DNA from: Allobranchiibius huperziae
Lineage (GTDB): Bacteria; Actinomycetota; Actinomycetes; Actinomycetales; Dermatophilaceae
Length of the DNA stretch: 64,000 bases
Assembly (NCBI RefSeq): GCF_013410455.1
Contig: NZ_JACCFW010000001.1
Location: 2,434,929 to 2,498,928 of the forward strand
Direction: 5' to 3'
The translations under genes and the position numbers were made by a program. Under the pieces are notes generated by a model that searched no databases, was not told the DNA's origin, and saw nothing but the letters and a program-made list of their open reading frames with translations. This document shows, piece by piece, positions 54,427-64,000 of the stretch. Positions within the stretch are counted from its first letter, which is position 1. Each line of letters starts with the position of its first letter.

Positions 54427-54792
54427 TCATCCGTGTCCGTTCCAGATCTGCACCAACCGCACCAGCATGACGAGCAGACCGAGCCCTGCGACCAGGATGA
54501 CGCCGGAGCTGGACCGGGACTCCCGCTCGGCGATGGCCCAGACACCCGCGACCGGCAGGGCCACCACCAGGCCGGCGAGGTAGGCGATGAAGAGCGCCGC
54601 GGACATGCCGTGCCCGCCGTGGCCCGACAGCGCGATACCGACCACCAACTGGACCACGATCAGTCCCTCGGCGACCAGACCGGTCCAGAACATCGGGTCG
54701 TCGATCGGCTTGCCGCGCAGCAGCGCGTACCCGGCCTGCAGAGCCAGCACCACCAGCACCGCTCCGGTCAGGTACGTGAGGGGGGCGAACAC
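54427..54792 (-). CDS. Small integral membrane protein
   Basis: A 121-residue protein with four predicted spans (about 4-24, 38-58, 66-86, 94-112). GHGGHGM between spans two and three. The GTG start at 54792 was chosen because upstream residues are charged and unlike a membrane protein. It is followed by the lipoprotein gene and may be part of the same unit. Function unknown. Confidence 0.6.
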   Translation of the reverse strand: MFAPLTYLTGAVLVVLALQAGYALLRGKPIDDPMFWTGLVAEGLIVVQLVVGIALSGHGGHGMSAALFIAYLAGLVVALPVAGVWAIAERESRSSSGVILVAGLGLLVMLVRLVQIWNGHG

Positions 54793-54858
54793 CCGGTCAT
54801 CGTACGGAGCGAGAGGACTCCGCGCCCGCCAGCATCCCTGCCGCATCCGCGGCCCGCG

Positions 54859-55671
54859 CTATCCGCGCTGCCAGTCCTGCGGTCGTCGACTCACCACTGC
54901 GGCGGCGACGGCCACCACCACGGCGATCACGGCGCTGAGGAGGAGACCGGTGCTCGGATCGCTGTGCGACACGAGCAGCGCGCCGATCAGGGCGCCCACC
55001 AGCATGGCGGCGATGGCGAGGATGCGGCGTACGACGACCGCGATGTTGCGCTGCCGCAGGTCCGCAGCGATGCCGGTGAGCGTCATGGTGAGCACGGTGG
55101 TGGTGAAGTCGGGGACTGCGAGGCGGCGCACTGCGGCGTTGCGCAGCCCGAGCGCGACCGCGGCAAGGGCGACGGCCACGTCGACGCCGGCGACGGTGTA
55201 GGGCCGGCCGTCGATCAGCAGGACGAGCGCGGCGGCGAGCAGGAGAGCGGCTTCCGCGGCGACGGCGTTGCGCAGCAGGACTCCTCGGTGCCCGCCGTAC
55301 CGCGTGACCACAGTGCCACCCAGACCCGCGCCCACGAGGAACCCGACGAGTGCCACCAAGGAGGCGACCAGGGAGAACCCCGGTGCGCCGGCGAGGGCGA
55401 AGCCGATGAAGACGACATTGCCGGTCATGTTGGCCACGAAGACCCGGCCGAGGCGCAGGATGCTGACCGCGTCGACCACCCCGGTGCTCGCGGTGAGGAG
55501 CAGCAGCAGGATCGGCAGTGGCCCGTGGTCGGGGTGCGCCACGTACTGGCGGTACCAGGGATCCGCGGGCTTCGGCGGACTGGGCTCGGGGGGCTCCGAA
55601 GGCACATCGCATCGTTCCACGGCAGCGCAGGTGACAGGCGGAACGGGCAGACCACAGCGGCGTGTCAGCAA
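54859..55671 (-). CDS. DUF1275 (YoaK-type) membrane protein
   Basis: A 270-residue protein with six hydrophobic segments. The family motif GVVDAVSILRLGRVFVANMTGN begins near residue 64; members are uncharacterised membrane proteins. The start is uncertain: the TTG at 55671 or a GTG at 55620 are the candidates, and the first 40 residues are proline-rich. It diverges from the glutamate-synthase-domain gene. Function unknown. Confidence 0.75.
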   Translation of the reverse strand: MLTRRCGLPVPPVTCAAVERCDVPSEPPEPSPPKPADPWYRQYVAHPDHGPLPILLLLLTASTGVVDAVSILRLGRVFVANMTGNVVFIGFALAGAPGFSLVASLVALVGFLVGAGLGGTVVTRYGGHRGVLLRNAVAAEAALLLAAALVLLIDGRPYTVAGVDVAVALAAVALGLRNAAVRRLAVPDFTTTVLTMTLTGIAADLRQRNIAVVVRRILAIAAMLVGALIGALLVSHSDPSTGLLLSAVIAVVVAVAAAVVSRRPQDWQRG

Positions 55672-55771
55672 GCTGGGCTACGTTCCAGCCACAGCCGGTA
55701 CGTCCGTTAGAGAGTGCGGGCCGTGGGTACTCCGTCATGAACCTCCCTCTGACAGCGCAGGAGTAGGACGT

Positions 55772-57301
55772 ATGGGCAAACTCACCGGGCTCGGCATCGG
55801 CGCCGGGGCCGTCGCGGCACTTGCGGCGCGCGACCTCATCCAGAAGAAGCACTCGGTGCTGCGCAATTACCCGGTGGTGGGCCACATGCGCTATCTCCTG
55901 GAGGAGATCCGCCCGGAGATCCAGCAGTACTTCATCGAGAAGAACTGGGACGGCAGGCCGTTCGACCGCGATACCCGCACGATGGTCTACGAGCGCGCGA
56001 AGGGCACCGCCGCCGAGCTCTCCTTCGGCACCGAGCGCGACGTCTACCAGCCCGGGTACGAGTACTTGGTGCACAGCACCACTCCGCTGGAGGCACCCGA
56101 CAACCCGCCGCGGGTGATGGTGGGCGGTCCGGACTGTCGCAAGCCGTACAGCATGGCGCTGGTCAACGTGTCGTCGATGAGCTTCGGTGCGATCTCGGCC
56201 AACGCGATCCGGGCGCTGAACAAGGGCGCCGAGATGGGCGGTTTCGCGCACGACACCGGCGAGGGCGGCCTGTCCAAGTACCACGAGGAGCACAACGGCG
56301 ACCTGGTCTGGGAGATCGGGTCCGGCTACTTCGGCACCCGCACCAAGGACGGGCACTTCGACGAGAGCCAGTTCGCCGACAAGGCCAACCGCGATCAGGT
56401 CAAGTGCGTCTCGATCAAGCTGAGCCAGGGCGCCAAGCCCGGCATCGGTGGGGTGCTTCCCGCGGCGAAGGTGACCAAGGAGATCGCCGAGGTACGCGGC
56501 GTACCCCAGGGCCAGAAGTGCGTGAGTCCCGCCGCCCACACCGCGTTCCACTCCCCCGTGGAGCTCATCGAGTTCGTGGCGCGACTGCGCGAGGTCACGG
56601 GCGGCAAGCCGACCGGCTTCAAGCTGTGCGTCGGTTCGCGCCGCGACGTGCTCGCGATCTGCAAGGCGATCCTGCAGGTCGGTACCGCGCCGGACTTCAT
56701 CATCGTGGACGGCAGCGAGGGCGGCACGGCAGCGGCGCCCCTGGAGTACGAGGACCACGTCGGCATGCCGCTCACCGACGGGCTGATGATCATGCACAAC
56801 GCCCTGGTCGGCATCGGCATGCGCGACAAGATCCGGATCGGCGCCAGCGGCAAGGTCGTCGGTGGCAGCGACGTCGTGAAGCGGCTCATCCAGGGCGCTG
56901 ACTACACCAACTCCGCGCGCGCCATGATGATGGCCGTCGGCTGCATCCAGTCCCAGAAGTGTCACACGGACAAATGCCCGGTCGGCGTCGCCACCCAGAG
57001 CGAGGCGCGGGCGCGGGCGCTCGACGTCGGCGACAAGAGCATGCGGGTCAAGCGCTACCAGGAGGCCACGGTCAAGCAGGCGGCGTCCATGATGGCCACG
57101 CTCGGCGCCACCCGCCCCGAGGAGCTGAGTCCGCACATGCTGCGCCGCAACATCGACGCGACCCAGACGCAGTCGTACTACGAGATGTACGAATGGCTTT
57201 CGCCCGGCCAGCTGCTCGCGGGAGCGCCGCAGACCTGGATCGACGACTGGGACACCGCCAGCCCTGACCGCTTCGTCCCCCAACGCTCGCACCAACGCTA
57301 G
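55772..57301 (+). CDS. FMN-binding glutamate-synthase-domain protein
   Basis: A 509-residue protein with one N-terminal hydrophobic segment and the FMN barrel of glutamate synthase. SMSFGAISANAI near residue 133 and GGVLPAAKVT contact the flavin, and CIQSQKCHTDKCPVGVAT is the cluster-binding Cys block of the family. It lacks the glutamine amidotransferase domain and the C-terminal beta-helix of a full GltB. GAG within GGAGTAGG precedes ATG 55772. The PoxB-type gene begins 10 bases after it. Whether it makes glutamate or reduces another substrate is unknown. Confidence 0.88.
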   Translation: MGKLTGLGIGAGAVAALAARDLIQKKHSVLRNYPVVGHMRYLLEEIRPEIQQYFIEKNWDGRPFDRDTRTMVYERAKGTAAELSFGTERDVYQPGYEYLVHSTTPLEAPDNPPRVMVGGPDCRKPYSMALVNVSSMSFGAISANAIRALNKGAEMGGFAHDTGEGGLSKYHEEHNGDLVWEIGSGYFGTRTKDGHFDESQFADKANRDQVKCVSIKLSQGAKPGIGGVLPAAKVTKEIAEVRGVPQGQKCVSPAAHTAFHSPVELIEFVARLREVTGGKPTGFKLCVGSRRDVLAICKAILQVGTAPDFIIVDGSEGGTAAAPLEYEDHVGMPLTDGLMIMHNALVGIGMRDKIRIGASGKVVGGSDVVKRLIQGADYTNSARAMMMAVGCIQSQKCHTDKCPVGVATQSEARARALDVGDKSMRVKRYQEATVKQAASMMATLGATRPEELSPHMLRRNIDATQTQSYYEMYEWLSPGQLLAGAPQTWIDDWDTASPDRFVPQRSHQR

Positions 57302-57311
57302 GAGCCCGATA

Positions 57312-59030
57312 GTGAACGTCGCCGAGAACCTCGTCACCGCCCTGGCCGATCACGGCGTCACGACCGTCTGGGGGGTCGTCGGTGACGCGCTCAACCCCGT
57401 CACCGACGCGATCCGCCGCGAGGACCGCATCGAGTGGATCGGGGTGCGCCACGAGGAGGCCGCGGCGTTCGCGGCCGGCGCTCAGGCCCAGCTGACCGGC
57501 ACGATCGGGGTCTGCATGGGCACCGTCGGGCCGGGTTCGATCCACCTGCTGAACGGGCTCTACGACGCCAAGAAGTCCCACGTCCCGGTGCTCGCGGTCT
57601 GCGGGCAGGTGCCGACCGAGGAGATGGGCAGCGAGTTCTTCCAGGAGGTCAACAACGACGTCCTCTTCAGCGACGTGTCGGTCTTCACGCACACCGTCAC
57701 CTCCGCCGCGCAGATGCCGCAGATCCTGGAGCAGGCGGTGAACACCGCGTACGCGCAACAGGGCGTCGCCGTGCTGACGCTCCCCGGTGACATCGGCGAC
57801 TCGAAGCTGCCGGACGACGCGGCGCCGCGCTTCGCACCGCCGCCCGCCGAGGCCGCCGCCCCGGTGAGCCAGATCCAGGAGGCGGCAGCAGTGCTGGCCG
57901 ACGCCGACGCGGTCACGCTGCTGGTCGGACGCGGCGCCCGCGAGTCGCGCCGCCAAGTGCTCGACCTCGCCGAACGCCTGCAGGCGCCGATGGTGTTGAC
58001 GCTCAAGGCCAAAGGGGGTCTGGAGCACGACAACCCCTATGCCGTCGGACAGTCCGGCCTCATCGGCAACCCGGCGGCCGCGAAGGCGCTGGACGACTGC
58101 GACGTGCTCTTCCTGGTCGGCACCGACTTCCCCTACCGGGAGTGGCTGCCGAAGGGCAAGACGGTCATCCAGCTCGACGCGCGGGCCGAGCACATCGGGC
58201 GACGGATCAACGTCGAGCACGCACTGGTCGGCCACGTCGGGCCCACGCTGGGCGCGTTGCTCCCCCAGCTGCCGGAGAAGCGACCGTCCGGTCGCCACCT
58301 CGACAAGGCGACGAAGGCGTACGCCACCTGGCACGAGGCCCAGCAGCGCCTCACCGACCCCGATCACGACAAGAAGCTGCTCGGCCGGCTGCGCAGCCTG
58401 GGCGACAATCCCGACAAGCTGATCCGCCCGGAGATCGTGGCGAAGGCGCTGAACGATCACGCCGACCCCGACGCGATCTTCACCAGCGACACCGGCATGT
58501 CGACCGTCTGGCTCTCCCGCTTCATCGAGTTCTCCGGCACCCGCCGGCTGCTCGGCTCCTACAACCTGGGCTCGATGGCCAACGCGATGCCGCAGGCACT
58601 CGGTGCCCAGGCCCTCGACCGGTCGCGCCAGGTCATCGCCTGCTGCGGTGACGGCGGCCTGATGATGCTGCTCGGCGACCTGCGTACGGCGGTCACCTAC
58701 GACCTGCCGGCGACGTTCGTCGTCTTCGACAACGGCCGCCTCGGCATGGTCAAGCTCGAGCAGGAGCAGGGCGGCCTGCCCGAGTTCGGCACCGAGCTGG
58801 ACAATCCGGACATCGCAGCCGTCGCAGCGGCGATGGGACTGGACGCCGTTCGCGTCACCGACCCCGACGAGGTCGCCCCGGCGCTTCAGCGGGCCCTGGC
58901 GAGCGGCCGGCCCGCACTGCTCGACATCGTGACCAACCCCGACGAGGTGTCGATCCCCCCGAAGCCGAAGGTCGCGCAGGCCTGGGGGTTCGCGATCGCC
59001 AAGTCGAAGGAGACGATCGAGAGCGCCTGA
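57312..59030 (+). CDS. TPP-dependent PoxB-type pyruvate oxidase/dehydrogenase
   Basis: A 572-residue member of the TPP/FAD family. VRHEEAAAFAAGAQAQLTG carries the TPP Glu, the GDGGLMMLLGDLRTAVTYD segment (near 448) is the TPP-binding motif, and the FAD domain is in the middle. The E. coli PoxB C-terminal membrane peptide is absent, so membrane attachment is not shown. A GTG start 57312 has AGGAG upstream, just after the glutamate-synthase-domain gene. Acetolactate synthase is unlikely, given the weak similarity to IlvB in this window. Confidence 0.82.
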   Translation: MNVAENLVTALADHGVTTVWGVVGDALNPVTDAIRREDRIEWIGVRHEEAAAFAAGAQAQLTGTIGVCMGTVGPGSIHLLNGLYDAKKSHVPVLAVCGQVPTEEMGSEFFQEVNNDVLFSDVSVFTHTVTSAAQMPQILEQAVNTAYAQQGVAVLTLPGDIGDSKLPDDAAPRFAPPPAEAAAPVSQIQEAAAVLADADAVTLLVGRGARESRRQVLDLAERLQAPMVLTLKAKGGLEHDNPYAVGQSGLIGNPAAAKALDDCDVLFLVGTDFPYREWLPKGKTVIQLDARAEHIGRRINVEHALVGHVGPTLGALLPQLPEKRPSGRHLDKATKAYATWHEAQQRLTDPDHDKKLLGRLRSLGDNPDKLIRPEIVAKALNDHADPDAIFTSDTGMSTVWLSRFIEFSGTRRLLGSYNLGSMANAMPQALGAQALDRSRQVIACCGDGGLMMLLGDLRTAVTYDLPATFVVFDNGRLGMVKLEQEQGGLPEFGTELDNPDIAAVAAAMGLDAVRVTDPDEVAPALQRALASGRPALLDIVTNPDEVSIPPKPKVAQAWGFAIAKSKETIESA

Positions 59031-59114
59031 CCTGTTTGCGCGCGGCCGGGTTCCTTCGCCGGGGGCCCGGCCGCGTCGTTGCGACTACTCGGCCCAGCCG
59101 ACCGCTGCATGACC

Positions 59115-59176
59115 CTGACGGCATTCACGTTCGTTGACGGCGTTCAAACACCGTCAACCGACGTGAACGCCGTCAT
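59115..59176. repeat. Nested palindromic intergenic repeat, family A copy 2
   Basis: The same 62-base nested palindrome as 56-117: outer arms CTGACGGCATTC and GAACGCCGTCA, inner TTGACGGCGTTC with AAACACCGTCAA. Changes in one arm are partly balanced in the other as G-T pairs, so the fold is kept. It lies between converging genes and may serve as a shared terminator. Confidence 0.75.
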
Positions 59177-59202
59177 GGTGGGCGCGTTCGTCGTCCGGCG
59201 AA

Positions 59203-61779
59203 TCAGGCGTTGAGGGCCAGGCCGAGCTCGCTGGGGCTCGCGAGCCCCTCATGGCGCGGCAGCACCCGCACGGTGTAGCCGAAGGACCCGGTGCGCTGGA
59301 TCGTCACGTCACCGGCGAACACCTGCCGGCCCGAGCCGTCGGGCCCGTCCTCGGTCTCCACGAACGACAGCGGCACCGTCGTGACGTCGCTCAGCTCATC
59401 GGACTCCGACACCCGCCCGTGCACGACCTGCACATCGACCTCTTCCGGCCGCAACCCGCCGAGGGCCACGTAGGCGCGCACGTGCACCTGGTCGCCCACC
59501 TGCGGGCTGTCGGACACCCCGTCGGCGTCGACGTGGTCCACCCGGGCGTGCGGGAAGGCGGCCGCCGCTTCCTGCTTGTACGCCGCGAGCTCGCGTGCCT
59601 GCGCGAAGCCGTCCTGAGCGCGGCGCCGGGCGGCCTGCGCAGCCGGCGCGTAGAGCTGCTGGGTGTAGTCCTTGACCATCCGGGTCGCCTGCACCTTCGG
59701 CCCGAGTGTGGTGAAGGTGTGCGACACCATCGAGAGCCACCGCTGCGGCAGACCGTCGTCGTCGCGGTCGTAGAACGTCGCGGCGACGTTGTTCTCGATG
59801 AGGTCGTAGAGCGCGTTGGCCTCGAGGTCGTCGCGGCGGTCGGCGTCCTGCACCCCGTCGGCGGTGGGGATGGCCCAGCCGTTGTGCCCGTCGTACCACT
59901 CGTCCCACCACCCGTCGAGGATCGAGAGGTTGAGCCCGCCGTTGAGCGCGGCCTTCATGCCCGACGTACCGCACGCCTCGAAGGGGCGCAGCGGGTTGTT
60001 CAGCCACACGTCGCAGCCGGGGTAGAGCTTCTGGGCCATCTCTATGTCGTAGCCCGGCAGGAAGATGATGCGGTGGCGGATCTCCGGGTCGTCGGCGAAC
60101 TGCACCATCTGCTGGATCAGCTTCTTGCCGGTCTCGTCCGCCGGGTGGCTCTTGCCCGCGATGACCAGCTGGATGGGGCGCTGCGGGTCCAGCAGCATCC
60201 GGCGCAGCCGCGCGGGGTGGCGCAGCATGAGGGTGAGGCGCTTGTAGGTCGGCACCCGCCGCGCGAAGCCGATGGTGAGCACGTCGGGGCTGAGGATCTC
60301 ATCGGTCCAGCCCAGCTCCGCCGACGAGGCGCCGCGCAGCAGCCACGACTCGCGCACCCTGCGGCGCGCGTCCTGCACCAGCTGCTCGCGCAGCTCGCGC
60401 TTGACGCGCCAGAACTCCTCCACCGGCACCTGCCCGAGCGCCTCCCAGGCCTGCTCGCCGCGGATCAGCTCCGGCCCGACGAAGCGCTGCCCCAGCTCCA
60501 CGACCTTCGGGTCGACCCATGTCGGCGCGTGGACACCGTTGGTGATGCTGGCGATCGGCACCTCGGAGTCGTCGAAGCCGGGCCACAACCCGTCGAACAT
60601 CCCGCGGCTGACGGCGCCGTGCAGCTGGGAGACGCCGTTGGCGCGCTGCGCGAGCCGCAGACCCATCACGGCCATGTTGAAGACGGCGGGGTCGCCGCCT
60701 TCGTACGTCTCGGATCCGAGCGGGAGCACCTTGGCGACGGGTACGCCGGGCAGGGTGCTCAGGTGCCGCTCGATCTGGTCCTTGCCGAAGCGGTCGATGC
60801 CGGCCGGGACGGGAGTGTGCGTGGTGAAGACGGTGCCGGCTCGTACCGCCTCGACGGCGTCGTCGAACGCCAGGCCCTCGCCGGTCACCAGCTCGCTGAT
60901 GCGCTCCAGGCCGAGGAAGCCCGCGTGTCCCTCGTTGCAGTGGTAGACCTCCGGCAGCGGGCTGCCGGTGAGCCGCGACCAGATGCGGGTGGCGCGCACG
61001 CCGCCGATGCCGAGCAGCATCTCCTGCCGCAACCGCTGCTCACCGCCGCCGCCGTAAAGGCGGCTGGTGAGCTCACGTCCAGCGTCGTCGTTGCCGTCGA
61101 CGTCGGAGTCGAGCAGCAGCAGGGGCACGCGTCCGACCTGCGCCCGCCAGATCCGGGCGTGCAGGGTGCGGTCGTCCGGAAGGTCGAGGGTCACCCGGGC
61201 GGGGGTGCCGTCGTCCTCGCGCACCAGGGACAGCGGCAGATCGTCCGCATCGTGGACGGGGTAGGTCTCCTGCTGCCAGCCGTCGGCGGACAGCGACTGG
61301 GAGAAGTAACCGGTCTTGTAGAAGAGGCCGAGTCCGACGATCGGCACGCCCAGGTCGGAGGCGGACTTCAGGTGGTCGCCGGCCAGGATGCCGAGACCGC
61401 CGGAGTACTGCGGCAGCACGTGGGTGATGCCGAACTCGGCGCTGAAGTAGGCGATGGCCCGCGGCGCCTCCTGGTCGGCGGCGAAGTCGTCGTACCAGGA
61501 GGGAGCGGTCAGATAACGCTCCAGGCTGCGCGCGGCCGCGTGGACACGCTCGACCAGCACGGTGTCGGCGGCGAGCTGGGAGAGCTCGTCGGCAGAGAAC
61601 GAGGCCAGCAGCGCGACCGGGTCGTGCCGCACGCTCTCCCACCGCTGCGGATCGATGTCCCGGAAGAGGTTCCTGGTGCGGCTGTGCCACGACCATCGCA
61701 GGTTGCTGGCGATGTCGCCCAGCGGAGCCAGCGGCTCGGGAAGCACGGTGCGGACGTGGAAACGTCGGATGGCCTTCAC
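59203..61779 (-). CDS. glgP: Alpha-glucan (glycogen/maltodextrin) phosphorylase
   Basis: A PLP enzyme that releases glucose-1-phosphate from glucan ends; 858 residues from GTG 61779. It is the short actinobacterial form with an N-terminal domain seen as DIASNLRWSWHSRTRNLFRDIDP. The active-site residues show in FSAEFGITHVLPQYSGGLGILAGDHLK and, late, in GTSGMKAALNGGLNLSILDGWW. The PLP Lys is near RGMFDGLWPG to KAALNGG block. The GTG is seven bases after TACGAT, a leaderless start. Diverges from glgE. Confidence 0.93.
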   Translation of the reverse strand: MKAIRRFHVRTVLPEPLAPLGDIASNLRWSWHSRTRNLFRDIDPQRWESVRHDPVALLASFSADELSQLAADTVLVERVHAAARSLERYLTAPSWYDDFAADQEAPRAIAYFSAEFGITHVLPQYSGGLGILAGDHLKSASDLGVPIVGLGLFYKTGYFSQSLSADGWQQETYPVHDADDLPLSLVREDDGTPARVTLDLPDDRTLHARIWRAQVGRVPLLLLDSDVDGNDDAGRELTSRLYGGGGEQRLRQEMLLGIGGVRATRIWSRLTGSPLPEVYHCNEGHAGFLGLERISELVTGEGLAFDDAVEAVRAGTVFTTHTPVPAGIDRFGKDQIERHLSTLPGVPVAKVLPLGSETYEGGDPAVFNMAVMGLRLAQRANGVSQLHGAVSRGMFDGLWPGFDDSEVPIASITNGVHAPTWVDPKVVELGQRFVGPELIRGEQAWEALGQVPVEEFWRVKRELREQLVQDARRRVRESWLLRGASSAELGWTDEILSPDVLTIGFARRVPTYKRLTLMLRHPARLRRMLLDPQRPIQLVIAGKSHPADETGKKLIQQMVQFADDPEIRHRIIFLPGYDIEMAQKLYPGCDVWLNNPLRPFEACGTSGMKAALNGGLNLSILDGWWDEWYDGHNGWAIPTADGVQDADRRDDLEANALYDLIENNVAATFYDRDDDGLPQRWLSMVSHTFTTLGPKVQATRMVKDYTQQLYAPAAQAARRRAQDGFAQARELAAYKQEAAAAFPHARVDHVDADGVSDSPQVGDQVHVRAYVALGGLRPEEVDVQVVHGRVSESDELSDVTTVPLSFVETEDGPDGSGRQVFAGDVTIQRTGSFGYTVRVLPRHEGLASPSELGLALNA

Positions 61780-61786
61780 GAGGAAG

Positions 61787-61792
61787 ATCGTA
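61787..61792 (-). promoter_or_regulatory. -10 element of glgP
   Basis: TACGAT (minus strand), TANNNT type, ends seven bases before GTG 61779. It shares a 73-base divergent gap with the glgE promoter. Confidence 0.5.
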
Positions 61793-61839
61793 GAGCCGCC
61801 CGGATCACCCGCCGTGGGGCGTCCGACTGGCAAACCTTG

Positions 61840-61845
61840 TAGCGT
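61840..61845 (+). promoter_or_regulatory. -10 element of glgE
   Basis: TAGCGT (plus strand), TANNNT type, ends seven bases before GTG 61853; no ribosome binding site is seen. Confidence 0.5.
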
Positions 61846-61852
61846 CCTTCGC

Positions 61853-63910
<2,058 letters not shown>

Positions 63911-63913
63911 CCA

Positions 63914-64000
63914 GTGAGTCCGCAGCAGTTCAACCTCCATCAGCCGGGGTTGCGCCACGATCCGCACTGGTACCGCAAGGCCGTCTTCTACGAGGTGCTC
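63914..64000 (+). CDS. treS: Trehalose synthase, 5' part only
   Basis: The last 87 bases encode 29 residues from GTG 63914: VSPQQF...DPHWYRKAVFYEVL. The motif DPxWYxxAVFYEVL is the N-terminal start of TreS, which interconverts maltose and trehalose. The rest lies outside the window. Its place just after glgE is the standard arrangement. Confidence 0.8.
   Translation, partial: MSPQQFNLHQPGLRHDPHWYRKAVFYEVL

Overview
The window is about 70% GC, densely packed and read mostly from the minus strand. Gene content and order point to an actinobacterium. The string leuB-ilvE, ilvBNC, gatCAB, ligA, mnmA-cysteine desulfurase and etfBA recalls the mycobacterial leuB-to-etf segment. There is also an F420-type oxidoreductase, a mycoredoxin, a GlgE-TreS glucan pathway and many leaderless starts. 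A member of Micrococcales (Dermacoccaceae-like) is my best guess, but this rests on gene content alone. I saw no rRNA or tRNA genes, insertion sequences or CRISPR arrays.

Layout. 1-9.7 kb: a hydrolase, a glyoxalase-like protein and a GNAT-monooxygenase fusion, then a housekeeping run (murI, a metallo-hydrolase, rph, rdgB, a membrane sulfite-oxidase-like protein), a fumarylacetoacetase-family enzyme and citramalate synthase. 9.7-25.5 kb: branched-chain amino acid synthesis (cimA, ilvE, leuB, ilvC-ilvN-ilvB, ilvD), interrupted by an acyltransferase, a lower-GC exonuclease-BRCT-TerD gene with a broken frame, an NAD(P)-binding protein and an ABC exporter. 25.5-35 kb: a TMEM175-like channel, a ThrE-type exporter, a tight four-gene unit headed by a P450, and gatCAB. 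35-49.6 kb: mycoredoxin, enoyl-CoA hydratases, an SDR, ligA, a MetE-like gene, lipoproteins, mnmA, cysteine desulfurase, MOSC and etfBA. 49.6-64 kb: a YbjN protein, glgX, several membrane proteins and lipoproteins, a glutamate-synthase-domain protein with a PoxB-type enzyme, and the glucan block glgP/glgE-treS (treS runs off the end).

How the genes work together. CimA, IlvB/N, IlvC, IlvD, LeuB and IlvE cover most of isoleucine/valine synthesis plus one leucine step. Their control regions are the most interesting part of the window. ilvB and cimA each have a leaderless leader peptide followed by an intrinsic terminator. A pair of 17-bp palindrome-like sites exactly 21 bp apart lies upstream of cimA, leuB and ilvB, with a further pair near a 20-codon small gene. 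This suggests one unidentified regulator acting together with attenuation. The GatCAB, LigA, MnmA and cysteine desulfurase genes form the translation/repair core. GlgX, GlgP, GlgE and TreS link glycogen, maltose-1-phosphate and trehalose.

Intergenic DNA is rich in long palindromes. Two families recur (56-117 with 59115-59176; 26221-26288 with 53056-53125) and look like small dispersed elements rather than only terminators.
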